Assembly: GCA_036380835.1 (NCBI GenBank)
Contig: DASVDZ010000031.1
Span: 1 to 64,000, forward strand
From: DASQJL01 sp036380835
Lineage (GTDB): Bacteria; Eisenbacteria; RBG-16-71-46; SZUA-252
Direction: 5' to 3'
DNA length: 64,000 nt
The position numbers and the translations under genes were made by a program. The notes under the pieces are model-generated. The model ran no database searches, was not told the DNA's origin, and was given only the letters and a program-made list of their open reading frames with translations. Of the stretch, positions 1-9,800 are shown piece by piece (within the stretch, counting starts at the first letter, position 1; each line of letters begins with the position of its first letter).

Positions 1-517
1 GCCAGAGCCGGGAGAAGGAGTCGAGGAGGATCGCCGCGCCGGGCACCCGCGCCTCGTCGATCAGGTCGGGGGCGAAGTCATGCGACGCGAGGAGCGAGCC
101 GTGCCGGTCGTACGCGAGCAACGAGCCCGCGGCGCGGTCGAGCACGAGCACCGATCCGCGCGCGTCGATGGCGAGGTCGGCGGGCTGGACGAGCCGCGCG
201 TCGTCGGCGCCCGCCAGCTCCACTTCGTGCTGGAACCGCCCCCCGGCGTCGACCTTCACGACCCTCCGGCGGGACGCGTCGAGCACGTAGAGCGAGCCGT
301 CGGCGTCGTAGACGAGCCGGGAGGGCCGCTCGATTCCCCACGCCTCGAGGGTCGCGCGATCGAGGACGCGCTCGGTGCGCAGGCCGCGCGGGGGCCCGAT
401 CGCGGGCTCCCGCAGGGACGGCGTGCCGATCGCGGCGCGCGCGGATCCCGCGAGGGGGCAGACGGGCGCGAGGAGGGCGACGAGGGCGACGAAGGAACGG
501 AGCGACGGACCGCTCAT
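1..517 (-). CDS. Secreted NHL/beta-propeller-like protein, N-terminal fragment
   Basis: About 172 codons of a minus-strand gene that runs off the left edge. I read it from the sequence; it starts at an ATG at 517. It opens with a signal peptide (hydrophobic core about residues 8-27, ending in an AGSARA-type cleavage site). Short repeats then resemble NHL/SMP-30 propeller strands: aromatic-Asp-Ala-Asp-Gly-Ser-Leu-Tyr-Val-Leu-Asp near residues 70-80, and a second similar blade (Asp-Ala-Arg-Gly-Ser-Val-Leu-Val-Leu-Asp) about 45 residues later. It is probably a periplasmic or exported propeller, with an unknown ligand. It lies 40 bp downstream of the DUF5683-like pair on the same strand, so it may be cotranscribed. 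The C-terminal half is not visible. Confidence 0.75.
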   Translation of the reverse strand, partial: MSGPSLRSFVALVALLAPVCPLAGSARAAIGTPSLREPAIGPPRGLRTERVLDRATLEAWGIERPSRLVYDADGSLYVLDASRRRVVKVDAGGRFQHEVELAGADDARLVQPADLAIDARGSVLVLDRAAGSLLAYDRHGSLLASHDFAPDLIDEARVPGAAILLDSFSRLW

Positions 518-557
518 GGGTTGGCGGATTCGGCGGGGCGTGGCGGGGACGGGGGGA

Positions 558-1460
558 CTAGAAGCGACGCGTCAGGAAGACCCTCCCGCTCCCGTCGGAC
601 GCGGTGTCGGTCGCGAGGCGAATCCCCTCGTCGCCGATCCCGTTCCGCGCGTCGCGCGCGAGCTTCCGATGGAGCACCTGCGTGTCGATCACGCTCGCGA
701 TCCGGTTCAGGATCGCGAAGGCGAACGAATACTTGGCCCGGTCGAACGCGCGGTTGCTCCGCTCGCGCGTGTCGCGGTAGGCCTGCTGGAGATCGGGCGA
801 CGACCAGGACCACGCGCGGTCTCCCGAGGGAAGCCGCTGGGCGACCCAGGCGTCCTGCGCCGCCGGATCGTCGGGGAACTGGTCGCGCGCCTCGCGGCGC
901 AGCGTCTCCTCGTACGCGTCGGCGCCCGAGCCGCTCGACGTCGCGTAGCGCCCCACCAGCTTCCAGTAGTCGTCGCTGGCGCTTTCGACCCCGACGCCGG
1001 CGTTGAGCTGCGCCTGCTCGACGTAGTCGTTGCGGCGCAAATGCCCCGCCACCTGAAACCACGTGTAGTGCGTCCAGATGAGCCCCTCGGTGATGAAGAA
1101 GCCGGTCGCCCGTCCCTTCGCGCCGAGGGACCACTCGCCGGCGCCCGGAAGGAGGAACGACAGGAGGAGCGCCTTCTTGCCTCCCCCGACGCGCCCCGCT
1201 TCGCCCGTGTCGTCCGTCGCGCGCGCCTCCCGCCACGAGAGCGCGGGTGCCGGGTCCGCGGCGGCCGTCGCGGCTCCGGCGATGATCTCGCCCCCGTAGA
1301 GATGAGCGAGCGGCGCCCACGCGCCGACGGCGCGGGGCGGCGACGCCTCCGCGAACGCCGCGCTCGGGCCGTCCGCACGGGCCGGGAGCGGCGCGAGCGT
1401 CAGCGCGAGCGGCGTCGCCGCGACGAGGAGCCGCGCCACGGCGCGGCGCGCGCCCGTCAT
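558..1460 (-). CDS. Exported DUF5683-like protein, second copy of a tandem pair
   Basis: A 300-residue protein. The ATG at 1460 is preferred over a TTG 36 nt upstream because it puts a clean signal peptide (residues 1-29, ending in ARA) at the N-terminus and leaves 7 nt after the preceding gene. The key segment (about residues 95-130) has a Leu-Pro-Gly-Ala-Gly turn followed by Gly-x4-Gly and a hydrophobic stretch ending in Glu. This resembles DUF5683 proteins, in which an LPG.G turn joins two membrane-associated helices. The C-terminal half contains the pattern SFAFAILNRIASVIDT, shared with the upstream paralogue (GSFLNRVVSSVDV). Function is unknown. It sits in the block with the PorU/PorV genes, so an envelope role is likely. 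Confidence 0.75.
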   Translation of the reverse strand: MTGARRAVARLLVAATPLALTLAPLPARADGPSAAFAEASPPRAVGAWAPLAHLYGGEIIAGAATAAADPAPALSWREARATDDTGEAGRVGGGKKALLLSFLLPGAGEWSLGAKGRATGFFITEGLIWTHYTWFQVAGHLRRNDYVEQAQLNAGVGVESASDDYWKLVGRYATSSGSGADAYEETLRREARDQFPDDPAAQDAWVAQRLPSGDRAWSWSSPDLQQAYRDTRERSNRAFDRAKYSFAFAILNRIASVIDTQVLHRKLARDARNGIGDEGIRLATDTASDGSGRVFLTRRF

Positions 1461-1467
1461 GGCGACG

Positions 1468-2310
1468 TTACAAGCGCTTTCGAATCTCGAAACCAAACGA
1501 ATTCTCGTTCGAGAAGGGCTTCGTATGGACCTTGAACCGGAGCTGCGTGTCCTCGCCGAGCGACGCGCGCCCGCGACTCCGGAGGATCCGGAAGACGTCG
1601 ACGGAGCTGACGACCCGGTTCAGGAAGCTCCCGGTCACGGCGTAGCGCGCGTCCTTGAGGAAGTTGTTCGAAGCGTTCCGGATGCCGCGATTGAAATTCC
1701 GGTTGGCCGGGTCGTCCCAGCCGCCGGCGTACGTGCTCAGCTTGACGATGTCCTCGTAGTAGTGCTGCTTGTTGTGGGCCTGGAAATACTGGATGAGGCT
1801 GTCGGCGTCGGGCGGCGGCGATCCACCCCCGTAGCTCGCGACCCAGCGGTCGTAGCTCCAGTGGTCGTCCGCGTGGGCGATGTACTGCCGCTCCTTGTCC
1901 TTGCCCCGATCGTGATAGTAGAAGTACGAGACCCAGGCGGCCCCCTCGAGGCCGAGGTGCGCCCATCCCCGCTTGTTCCCCGCGTAGAGATGCCCGGCCC
2001 CCGGCACGACGAGGTCCATCAGGAACGCCTTGCCCGGGGACTTGTGCGACTCGGTGGACGGGACGAGCGGCGCCGCCGGGGGCGACGCGACGGCGACCGG
2101 GTCGCTGTGGGGCACCGCGGATTCGGAATCCGCGATCGCGCGCTGGGCCAGGATGATCTCGTTCGGCGAGAGCGGCTGGTAATCGAGGAGCGACGCGCGT
2201 GCAGTGCCCGAGAGGAGCAGAAAAGCGGCCGCGACGAGAATCCCTACGGGTTTCGGTCGGCGAGCAGTCAGGAGCGGGATCCCTTCAACCGGTCTGAAGT
2301 GGAGCACCAT
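1468..2310 (-). CDS. Exported DUF5683-like protein, first copy of a tandem pair
   Basis: A 280-residue protein from an ATG at 2310 (a TTG lies immediately before it). A signal-like hydrophobic segment at about residues 22-40 ends in TARA. The central part has the LPG.G-type turn (VVPGAGHLYAG, near residue 103) and a Gly-rich/hydrophobic/Glu segment, as in DUF5683 families. It then has an aromatic-rich region and the Leu-Asn-Arg-Val-Val-Ser-Ser-Val-Asp motif matched in the next gene. It follows the M6 protease gene by 27 bp on the same strand. The two DUF5683-like genes look like an old tandem duplication: same order of motifs, low overall identity. Molecular function is not known. Confidence 0.75.
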   Translation of the reverse strand: MVLHFRPVEGIPLLTARRPKPVGILVAAAFLLLSGTARASLLDYQPLSPNEIILAQRAIADSESAVPHSDPVAVASPPAAPLVPSTESHKSPGKAFLMDLVVPGAGHLYAGNKRGWAHLGLEGAAWVSYFYYHDRGKDKERQYIAHADDHWSYDRWVASYGGGSPPPDADSLIQYFQAHNKQHYYEDIVKLSTYAGGWDDPANRNFNRGIRNASNNFLKDARYAVTGSFLNRVVSSVDVFRILRSRGRASLGEDTQLRFKVHTKPFSNENSFGFEIRKRL

Positions 2311-2337
2311 CAATGCTTTATTGTACTCCGATCGGGG

Positions 2338-5300
2338 TCAACGGACAACCGCGAACTTCTGGAACGCCACCTGGCTCGCGCCGCCACGCTTCACCTCGAG
2401 ACGAACGATATAAACCCCGCTCGCGAGATCCTGTACCGGAATTCTGGCCACGTTCTGCGTCGCCGACGTCGATCCCTGGACGCGCCGCACCTCGTTGCCG
2501 AGGGGATCGAGCACGCGGATGTCCACCGAACCAACCCCTTCGCCGAGGGTGTACGCGATGCCGATGTCGTTGCCGCGCGCCGGGTTCGGGTAGCAGTAGA
2601 GCGAACCCCGGGCGAGCGCCGTGGCGGGGGGAGCGGCCGGGGCGAGGTAGGGATCGTCGAGCACGGAGCTCCTCCGGCGGTTCCCTCCGTAGCCGATCCA
2701 GGGCGTGCGGGGCGAGGTGCCATCCGTGGTGAAGAGCGCGCTGTCGGCGCGGGCGTCGACCTGGAAGCCGTTCCAGAGGCCGTCTCCTCCCCCCACGACC
2801 ACGTGGAGCCACGCCGGCCCCGGAGGATCCGGGGGATTCCCCGTGTCGTCGAGCGAGAGGAGGAGCGGCGAGAGGCCCGGCCCCGCCTGGCTCGCGATCG
2901 GGTAGCCCGCGATCGCTTTCCCGTCGTTCCCGAGCGCCACCAGGACGCCGTTCGCGAGGCCGACCAGGAGCTCGGACCCGCCGCGGCCGTCGAGGTCGCC
3001 GACGACCGGCGAGCCGGTGGTCGCGGTCGCGGCCGCTCCGTACCGCTTCCAGAGCGCGACGGGCCAGCCCTTCGGCTCGATCCCGTTCCGATTCCAACGA
3101 TGGGCGTTTCCTTCGTTGTCCACCGCGAAGATCTCCGGATAGCCGTCGCCGTCGAGGTCGCCCGCGGCGGCGGCTCCCGGAATCGTCGTCGCGAGCTGGA
3201 CGGGCCACCCGGGCAGCTCGTTGCCGTTCAGGTCGAAGCAGTGGACCGTCCCCTGCGGCCGGTCGACGACGACGATCTCGAGGTCCCGGTCTGAAGCCCG
3301 GTCGACGTCCACGCCGAGGATGTAGGGATCGAAATTGAAACCGCCGACCTGCCAGTGGCGGTCGACGACGCCGGAGCCCTTGGCGGCCTGGCTCACGAGG
3401 CGGATGTCGCCGTTCTCGAGCGCGTACGCGACCATGTAGCCGCCCGCGCCGGTGAAGCGTCCGACGGCCAGGTTCCCGATTACGCGCGACGCGATCGGAA
3501 CGCTTCCGGAAAGGAGCGAGTCGCAGATGGACGCGACGATCGGCGCGACGGCGACGCTGTCGGAGGGCGAGATCTCGAAGATGCGGCCGTCGTTCGCGCC
3601 GACGACCACGCCCCCGAGCGCGAGCGGCGAGAGGACCGGCGCGGTCGTCGCGGTGATTCCCGCTCCCAGGGACGGGGGCCAGCCGAAGAGCGCGGCCGAG
3701 TCGAGCGAATCGCGCGAGGCGGGACGCACCGCGTAGACCTGCCCGTCCTCTCCCGTCGCGACCACCGCCGCGCCGTGCGGGGCGGCCGGATTCCGATGGA
3801 AGAGGCTGTCGGCGAAGAGGACCGCCCCGTGGATCGGAGCCGGGAGCGTCGCGAAGCGGCCGTCGCCGTTCGCCGTGTAGTAGGGCTCGCCCTGCGACGT
3901 CCACGCGTAGACGAGGCTGTCGGACGACCCGACGACGTTCCGCCTTCCGTCGTGGAGCAGGCTCCCGTACGTGGGCGGCGCGGCCGGGAGGCCGAAATCG
4001 GTGAAGACCGGCCACCCGAGCGCGCGCCACTCCGAGAGGACGTCGAGGTCCATGTTCGGGCCGGACGGACTCTTCACGGTGATCGCGAGATGGCTCTGGC
4101 CGCCGTCGTTGCTGGCGGTCGAGGGGCTCGTGTCGGGCGCGAGCCGCGTCCGGTTGCCGACGAAGTACGGATCGAACGGGCTCCCGAAGAAGTAGCGCGA
4201 GTTCGGATCGCCGATGTCTTCGATTCCGTCCGCCTCGACCACCGCGACGCCCCTGCGGTCGGGGTTGGAGTTGATGCCGTAGTCGGGCGGGATGTTCGGG
4301 CCGAAGATCACCGTGTCGTCGACGTGCCAGACGAGGATTCCCTGGCCCGGGAGGAGGAAGTCGTACTCCTTGTCCCCGAGCGAGTCGCTCGGGTCGTCGC
4401 TCGAGAGGCCGGGGCCCAGGAGCACGCTCGTCGTCGAATCGCGGTCCAGATAGATCGTGTTGTCGCCGTTCAGGTCGGCCTCGCGGTTCTCGACGAGGTA
4501 GTACTCGTCGCCCCCCAGCGGGAGGTAGAGGAGGCGATCGTTGAGTTCGGTGGCGCGGAGCGTGGTCGACGTGGAACGGCCGGGGTCGAGGAGGTCGAGC
4601 CGGTCGGGCCAGAGCTGTGTCTTGCACCAGGGGTCGAGGCTCGTCGGCAGGATGCCGGTCGCCTCCACGACCGCGCCGGTCTTGGAGTCCGTCACGAGCG
4701 TGCTCAGGAGGTACCCCGAATCCATGTTGCTCCAGACGCCGACCGCCGGGAAGAACGTGTTGATGTCGTACAGGTCCGGAAGCCCGAGCACGTGCCCGTA
4801 TTCGTGGGCGAGGGTTCCGTTCAGCGCGCTCAGGTAACCGTCCTGATTCTCGGTCTCCGGCATGACGAGCCCGCCGAAGATCGTGACGGCCCCGCCGTTC
4901 ACCGGCACCGAGTCGGTGAGCCCGATCTCGAACGTCGGGAAGTCGCGCGGGCTGTCCCCGGCGATGTCGGTCTGGAAGTCGGAGCCCGCGTGGAAGAGGG
5001 CGACGGCGTCGAAGTCGCCGAACGGGATCGAGTCGGTCTGGTCGGCCATCGTCACCGCGTCCTTGAAGAAGCGCTGGGCCTCGTCGTACGAGGCCTGGCC
5101 GAGCGTCCAGGGTCCGTAGTCGCCGGTGTCCCCGAGCCGGTACGCGGCCGAATCCCCCTTCGGATAGACGTCGTACGTGATCACGAGGTTGCCGTACGAG
5201 GTGAAGCGCCAGTAGCGGGAGAGCGCCGCGAGGTGCGACAGGAAGTAGTTCCGGTCGTGCGGGGGCGGGTCGATCACCATGCCGAGCGCCTTCCCGTCGC

Positions 5301-5739
5301 GCATGTCGAACCGGCCGTCGGGCGTCGTGGTCTGCGAGCCGAGCCGGTCGGTCGCGAAGTCGATCCTGAGACCGAGCACGCGGAGGGTCTCGGGCGTGCC
5401 GGTGAAGGCGCGGGTCCGCTCGAGCGCCCCGGTGGCGAGCGACGGCGCGAGGAGCGGGAGGCGTCCGGCGCGCGCCCCCGAGACCCAGGGCCCCCGGCGG
5501 ACCGGGCCGAGCCGGTGCGGCAGCGCCCGGGCCAACTCCGCGCGGCGGATCGCGACGGCACGCGCCTCGGGGCTCGAAGGGGCCCCCGCGGGGAGGCGGA
5601 CCGCCTTCAGGGCGCCGCGGGGCGGCGTGGGCGCCGGGGCGGAAAACGCGACGGGAGCCAGGCCCGAGGCCTGGCTCCCGAGGAGGCAACCGGCGATGAG
5701 GAGCGCCGCGCGGCGCGCGGCCTTCGGCTGCGTCCGCAC
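2338..5739 (-). CDS. Secreted M6-like zinc metalloprotease with propeller repeats and Por sorting domain
   Basis: An 1133-residue protein from a GTG at 5739; a signal peptide fills the first 30 or so residues. The catalytic region resembles M6 (immune inhibitor A-like) peptidases: HEYGHVLGLPD at residues 312-322 is the extended zinc-binding HExxH site, with a downstream Asp ligand candidate. The middle (about 570-1000) carries FG-GAP/VCBS-like repeats such as GDLDGDGYPEIFAVD, which normally form a calcium-binding beta-propeller. The last 90 residues have the CYPNPARG...YTL...G.YI.RL pattern typical of the type A sorting domain recognised by type IX secretion. The neighbouring PorV- and PorU-like genes fit: this is probably cargo exported to the cell surface. 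Confidence 0.88.
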   Translation of the reverse strand: MRTQPKAARRAALLIAGCLLGSQASGLAPVAFSAPAPTPPRGALKAVRLPAGAPSSPEARAVAIRRAELARALPHRLGPVRRGPWVSGARAGRLPLLAPSLATGALERTRAFTGTPETLRVLGLRIDFATDRLGSQTTTPDGRFDMRDGKALGMVIDPPPHDRNYFLSHLAALSRYWRFTSYGNLVITYDVYPKGDSAAYRLGDTGDYGPWTLGQASYDEAQRFFKDAVTMADQTDSIPFGDFDAVALFHAGSDFQTDIAGDSPRDFPTFEIGLTDSVPVNGGAVTIFGGLVMPETENQDGYLSALNGTLAHEYGHVLGLPDLYDINTFFPAVGVWSNMDSGYLLSTLVTDSKTGAVVEATGILPTSLDPWCKTQLWPDRLDLLDPGRSTSTTLRATELNDRLLYLPLGGDEYYLVENREADLNGDNTIYLDRDSTTSVLLGPGLSSDDPSDSLGDKEYDFLLPGQGILVWHVDDTVIFGPNIPPDYGINSNPDRRGVAVVEADGIEDIGDPNSRYFFGSPFDPYFVGNRTRLAPDTSPSTASNDGGQSHLAITVKSPSGPNMDLDVLSEWRALGWPVFTDFGLPAAPPTYGSLLHDGRRNVVGSSDSLVYAWTSQGEPYYTANGDGRFATLPAPIHGAVLFADSLFHRNPAAPHGAAVVATGEDGQVYAVRPASRDSLDSAALFGWPPSLGAGITATTAPVLSPLALGGVVVGANDGRIFEISPSDSVAVAPIVASICDSLLSGSVPIASRVIGNLAVGRFTGAGGYMVAYALENGDIRLVSQAAKGSGVVDRHWQVGGFNFDPYILGVDVDRASDRDLEIVVVDRPQGTVHCFDLNGNELPGWPVQLATTIPGAAAAGDLDGDGYPEIFAVDNEGNAHRWNRNGIEPKGWPVALWKRYGAAATATTGSPVVGDLDGRGGSELLVGLANGVLVALGNDGKAIAGYPIASQAGPGLSPLLLSLDDTGNPPDPPGPAWLHVVVGGGDGLWNGFQVDARADSALFTTDGTSPRTPWIGYGGNRRRSSVLDDPYLAPAAPPATALARGSLYCYPNPARGNDIGIAYTLGEGVGSVDIRVLDPLGNEVRRVQGSTSATQNVARIPVQDLASGVYIVRLEVKRGGASQVAFQKFAVVR

Positions 5740-5758
5740 GAGCGTCGTCCCGCCGTGT

Positions 5759-6730
5759 CTAGAAGTGGTAACTGGCCGAGAAGCGGCTGACTCGATCCAG
5801 GTACTTCGACTGCGGCACCGACGCGTAGTCGAACCGGAACCCCCGGTACTCCAGGCCGAGACCGAACGTGAAGTCGGTGATCGTGCCCCGCGGGTCGCTC
5901 ACGTAGCCGGTGCGAAGCGCGAGGAGCCGGTTGAACTCGTACTCGGCGCCGGCGTCCCAGACGTCGACCGCCAGCGTCCGGTTCGGAAGCAGGTAGCGCG
6001 TCGCGTCGGCCGCGATCAGGACGCGGTGCACCTCGTTCTCGATCGGGGAGTAGGAAACGCCAAGGCGGAGGTTCCGGCCGAGCGGATCGGCCTGGTCCTC
6101 GTCGATGTACGCGATCTTCGGTCCCAGGTTGTCGATGGTCCCGCCGAAGGAGGCCCGCCACTGCGGCACCTTGAGGAGGCCGCCGATGTCGGCGGCGAAC
6201 GTCGAGCCGCGGCCCGGCCGGTTGTCCAGCGAGGTGAACGAGGGGGCCAGGTCGACGCGGACGAACTTGAGGGCGACGCCGACGCCGAGGTTGTTCATCA
6301 CCTCGGTGCCGTAGGCGACGGCGGGCGCGATCTCATAGGACGTGAACTCGCCGATCGGGTTGCCGTCGACGTCGGTCGCCTCGCTCTTGCCGTAGCTCAG
6401 GTAGCCGAGCGAGGCGCCGATCCCGCCCCAACCCTCCACGTGCTGGACGTAGGCGAGGTAGGAGTAGTTCACGTCGGTCGCCAGGCCCGGGACGAGCTGG
6501 GTGTACATGAACGAGGCGTCACGGCCCCGGGAGAACGCCATGGCCCCGGGGTTCCACCAGATGGCGTTGGCGTCGTTCGCCACGGCGACGTAGGCACGGC
6601 CCATCCCATCGGAACGGGCGCCGGGAGCGATCAGGAGCGATTGGGCGCCGGCCTCGGACTGGGCACGGGCCGATGCGGCGATCCCGGCGAGGAGTAGGAA
6701 ACCCATGCAGAGGGACAGGATGCGGCTCAT
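5759..6730 (-). CDS. porV: PorV/PorQ-family outer-membrane beta-barrel protein
   Basis: A 323-residue protein with signal peptide (residues 1-23, ARA-Q cleavage). The mature start has the PorV/PorQ hallmark: Ala-Gln-Ser-Leu-Leu-Ile-Ala-Pro-Gly-Ala-Arg-Ser-x-Gly-Met-Gly, then a Trp-Trp-Asn-Pro-Gly-Ala turn. It ends in aromatic-rich strands with terminal Phe (SASYHF), as expected for an outer-membrane barrel. In Bacteroidetes, PorV shuttles sorted cargo from the translocon to the PorU sortase, and porU and porV are adjacent, as here. The ATG at 6730 follows an excellent Shine-Dalgarno (AAGGAGGT). A terminator-like hairpin lies only 21 nt upstream of the start. PorQ or another family member cannot be excluded. 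Confidence 0.87.
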   Translation of the reverse strand: MSRILSLCMGFLLLAGIAASARAQSEAGAQSLLIAPGARSDGMGRAYVAVANDANAIWWNPGAMAFSRGRDASFMYTQLVPGLATDVNYSYLAYVQHVEGWGGIGASLGYLSYGKSEATDVDGNPIGEFTSYEIAPAVAYGTEVMNNLGVGVALKFVRVDLAPSFTSLDNRPGRGSTFAADIGGLLKVPQWRASFGGTIDNLGPKIAYIDEDQADPLGRNLRLGVSYSPIENEVHRVLIAADATRYLLPNRTLAVDVWDAGAEYEFNRLLALRTGYVSDPRGTITDFTFGLGLEYRGFRFDYASVPQSKYLDRVSRFSASYHF

Positions 6731-6751
6731 TCGAAGACCTCCTTAAGCGGC

Positions 6752-6778
6752 AAAAAACGGGGACGCCGAAGCGCCCCC
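6752..6778 (-). terminator. Intrinsic terminator between porU-like and porV-like genes
   Basis: On the minus strand this reads GGGGGCGC-TTCG-GCGTCCCC followed by G and six T. The 8-bp stem has one G-U pair, a UUCG-type tetraloop and a U-run: a textbook rho-independent terminator. It lies downstream of the C25 peptidase gene but upstream of porV, whose start is 21 nt after the U-run. It could end the porU transcript or act as a leader attenuator for porV. Confidence 0.85.
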
Positions 6779-6790
6779 CACGAGACCTAA

Positions 6791-6819
6791 AGAATATCGC
6801 AGAATCCCGCCTCGTTCAA
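6791..6819 (-). promoter_or_regulatory. Candidate sigma-70-type promoter for porV
   Basis: On the minus strand, TTGAAC (6814-6819) and TATTCT (6791-6796) are separated by exactly 17 bp, each matching 4 of 6 consensus bases. The predicted start, near 6784, would place the terminator hairpin at the very 5' end of the porV mRNA. There is no room for another promoter between the hairpin and porV. Confidence 0.5.
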
Positions 6820-6838
6820 GCGCTTCCACCTCCAGGCC

Positions 6839-9800
6839 CTAGTCCGTCCGCAGAGCCCGCCCGACGGCCGTCACCCGGCTCCCCCCGGGCGCGTCCGCGG
6901 TGATTTTGAAGAGATAAACCCCGATGGCCACTTTTTCTCCCTGAGAATCGCGGCCGTCCCAGGGGACGTAGTTCTCCCCCACCCTGCCGTCCAGCGACAG
7001 CTCCCGGACCCTCCGTCCCGCCACCGTCAGGATCTGGATGCGGAGCCGGGCGGCCCGATTCAGGCGGGCGTGGATATAGGTCTCCCGCGGGAACGGGTTC
7101 GGATAGTTGAAGACCTCGGTGAGGGTCAGCGCCGTCCCCGGGGCGGCGGTCGGCGCGACGTCGATGTAGAAGCGCGCCACCCCGATGTTCCGGTAGGTGT
7201 CGGAGGCGTGCACCTCGAGGAGATGCGCCCCCAGCGCGAGGGGCGGGATCGTGAGATCGACGCTGCCCCGCGTGTGGCTCCCGGGATCGTACGCGAACCC
7301 CGGCGTCAGGCCGATCGGGGTCCCCTTGTCGTCCACGATCACGAAGATCGAGTGGGCGTTGTCGAGCCCGGTCAGATCGATGCCGCTCGAATCCGCGAGC
7401 ACGAGCGTCACGCGGTCGCCGGGCTTCACCACCGAATCGCTCCCGGCCGCGTAGCGGAGCGAGATCGTGGGCGGCTCCTGGTCGACGCGCGGGGAGAGCC
7501 CGGCGCCGATCCGGATCGAGTCGGCCGCGAGGCCGACGCCGCGCCCGCCGGCGGCCGAGAGGAGCGCGCGTAGCTCCGCGCGCGGCCCGGCGACGCGACC
7601 GTCGGTCGGCACCACGAAGCGCGCCTCGAACTCGCCCTTGTCCAGCGAGACCACCCCGCGGTAGAGGAGCGGCCCCGGGAGCGCATACGGGACGTTCACC
7701 GGGAACCCGAGCTCGAAGGCCGGCTCGTTCCGGATGGAGGCCGGCCCGAGCACCTCGATCTGGGCGGTGCCCGTCGAGACGGTGTCGGCCGAGCCGTCGG
7801 CGTTGAGCGCGTGCCCGCGGATCGTCGCCGCGTCGCCGCGGAGAAGCGAATCGAGCGGCGCCTTCTCCCAGACGGCGCGGCCCCGCGGGAGCGGTGGCAC
7901 GACCGCGGGGTCCCCGAGGTAGCTGTACTTCCGGGCGATGATGTTCACGTTCCCGGGCTGGTTCTTCGCGAGCGCCCACGCGATCCCGGCGGCGGCCACG
8001 GTGTCGGCGCGGGGCGCGGCCGGGAAGAGCGCGTCCATCAGCGCGTCGTTCAAGCGCGTGCTCTCCACCCCGAACACCTCCGCGCTGGCCGCCAGCGAGA
8101 CCACGGCGCCCCCGGTCGGGGAGCGCAGGAGCAGCTCCGCCAGCCCGTCCCGCGAGAAGTCGTCGAACCGTCCGACGGTGCACGACATGAACGCGAAGAT
8201 CGAGGCGCGCGCGGCGTTCGTCAGCCGCCCGACGTCGTTCGCCTGGAACACCTGCTCGTCGGCGAGGATGCTCTCGTTGCCGTGCCCCACGTAGTCGACG
8301 AGCCAGTTTCCAGCGTTCACCGCGGCCACGAACGCTTCCCGCGCCCCGGGCTTCGACGTCTTGTTCGAGTCGGCGAAGGCGTAGTCGTTGACGTAGACCT
8401 TCGCGCGGCGGATCGGATAGGGAATGTGGAGGCGGTCCTTCCGCTCCATCTGGCGCACGTGGTCGGGCCCGGCCGGATCGCGCTTGTCCGGAAGCGACCA
8501 CTTCCAGGCGTCGTCGGCGGAGAGGAGGGCCCGGGCGCGCCAGAAGTCGAACTCGGCGGTTCCCTCGTACGTCCGCCGCTTGCCGGTGACCATGGCGAGC
8601 GCGTCGACGGGATCGCGCGCCGGAAGCCGGCCGACGGCCAGGTCGAAGAGCGCGTCCCCGGGCCCGTCGAGGAACGCGTAGAAGTCGTCGGTGATGTACT
8701 GCACTTGAAGGAACTGATCCCAGTAGTTCTCGTACGCCGGCACGAGATCGGGGACGCCGAAGCCCGAGAGGTTCTTCGGATCCTCCGACGCGTCCCCCAG
8801 GAGGCAGACGTAGAGCGGCGCCGCCGCCCAGTGCCGCGAGGCGTAGACGAGCAGGTTCCGGATCGCGACGGGATCGGGCAGGCCGGCGCCGAACTGCGCG
8901 AAGATCCGCTCGGTCGTGGCGATCGCCGCGCGGGGAGACGGGACGCCGCTCAGGCTCCGCGAGCGATCCGCGGCGAGCGACTCCGCGGCCGCCAGGAAGG
9001 CCGGCGGCGCCACGATCAGGTAGTCGGCCGCGTTCCCGGGGTCGAGGAGATCGGCGATCGCGTGGGCGCTCGAGAGCGGCGCGTAGCGCGCGATGGTCGT
9101 CGGCCGGATCGCGCGGGCGGTGGAGAGAAGCGAGTAGCGGGGCCGGTACCCTGGCCCGACGCTGTCCTCGACCGTCAACGCGAAGGACGGCGCGGCGCCG
9201 GCCCACGCGCCCCCGGTCAGCCGCACGGGGCGCTCGGGGTCGGTCCGGTCGAGCAGCCAGGCCGCGGCGCTGTCCTGGACGGCGGAGATCGCGTACTGGA
9301 CCCGGCCCGCCGCCGCCGAGTCGGGCGCCGCGAACTGGAGCGTGTCGTTCACGGCGGCGAGCGACCGCGGGTAGCCCGCCTCGAACCAGGCGAGGAACTG
9401 CGAATCGCCCCGGAGCGAATCGGTGGGATCGCGGAGGAACGGCACCTCCACCTCGAACGTGTCGCGGATCCCGGCGGTCGCGGGCCCTGCGGCGACGAGA
9501 TCGCCCGCCAGGCTGAAGTTCCATCCGGCCGTGTCGGCGAGCGAATGGTTCCAGTACATCCGCGCGACGTGGTCGGGGAGGGCCGTCCCGGCGGAGGCGC
9601 CCCTCCCCCACATCCGCGCCCGGAGGGAGACCAAGCCGCCGGAAACGGCGCCCGGGAGCGAGACGACGAAGGCGATGCGCGAGCCCTGGGTCAGGCTGCG
9701 CATGAACCAGCGCTCCCAGCGGAGGGGCGCCTGGAAGTAGTCGCCCCCCTCGAACCGGTCCTCCTCGAAGTGGACGCGGTGCGTCACGGTGGCGAGGAGC

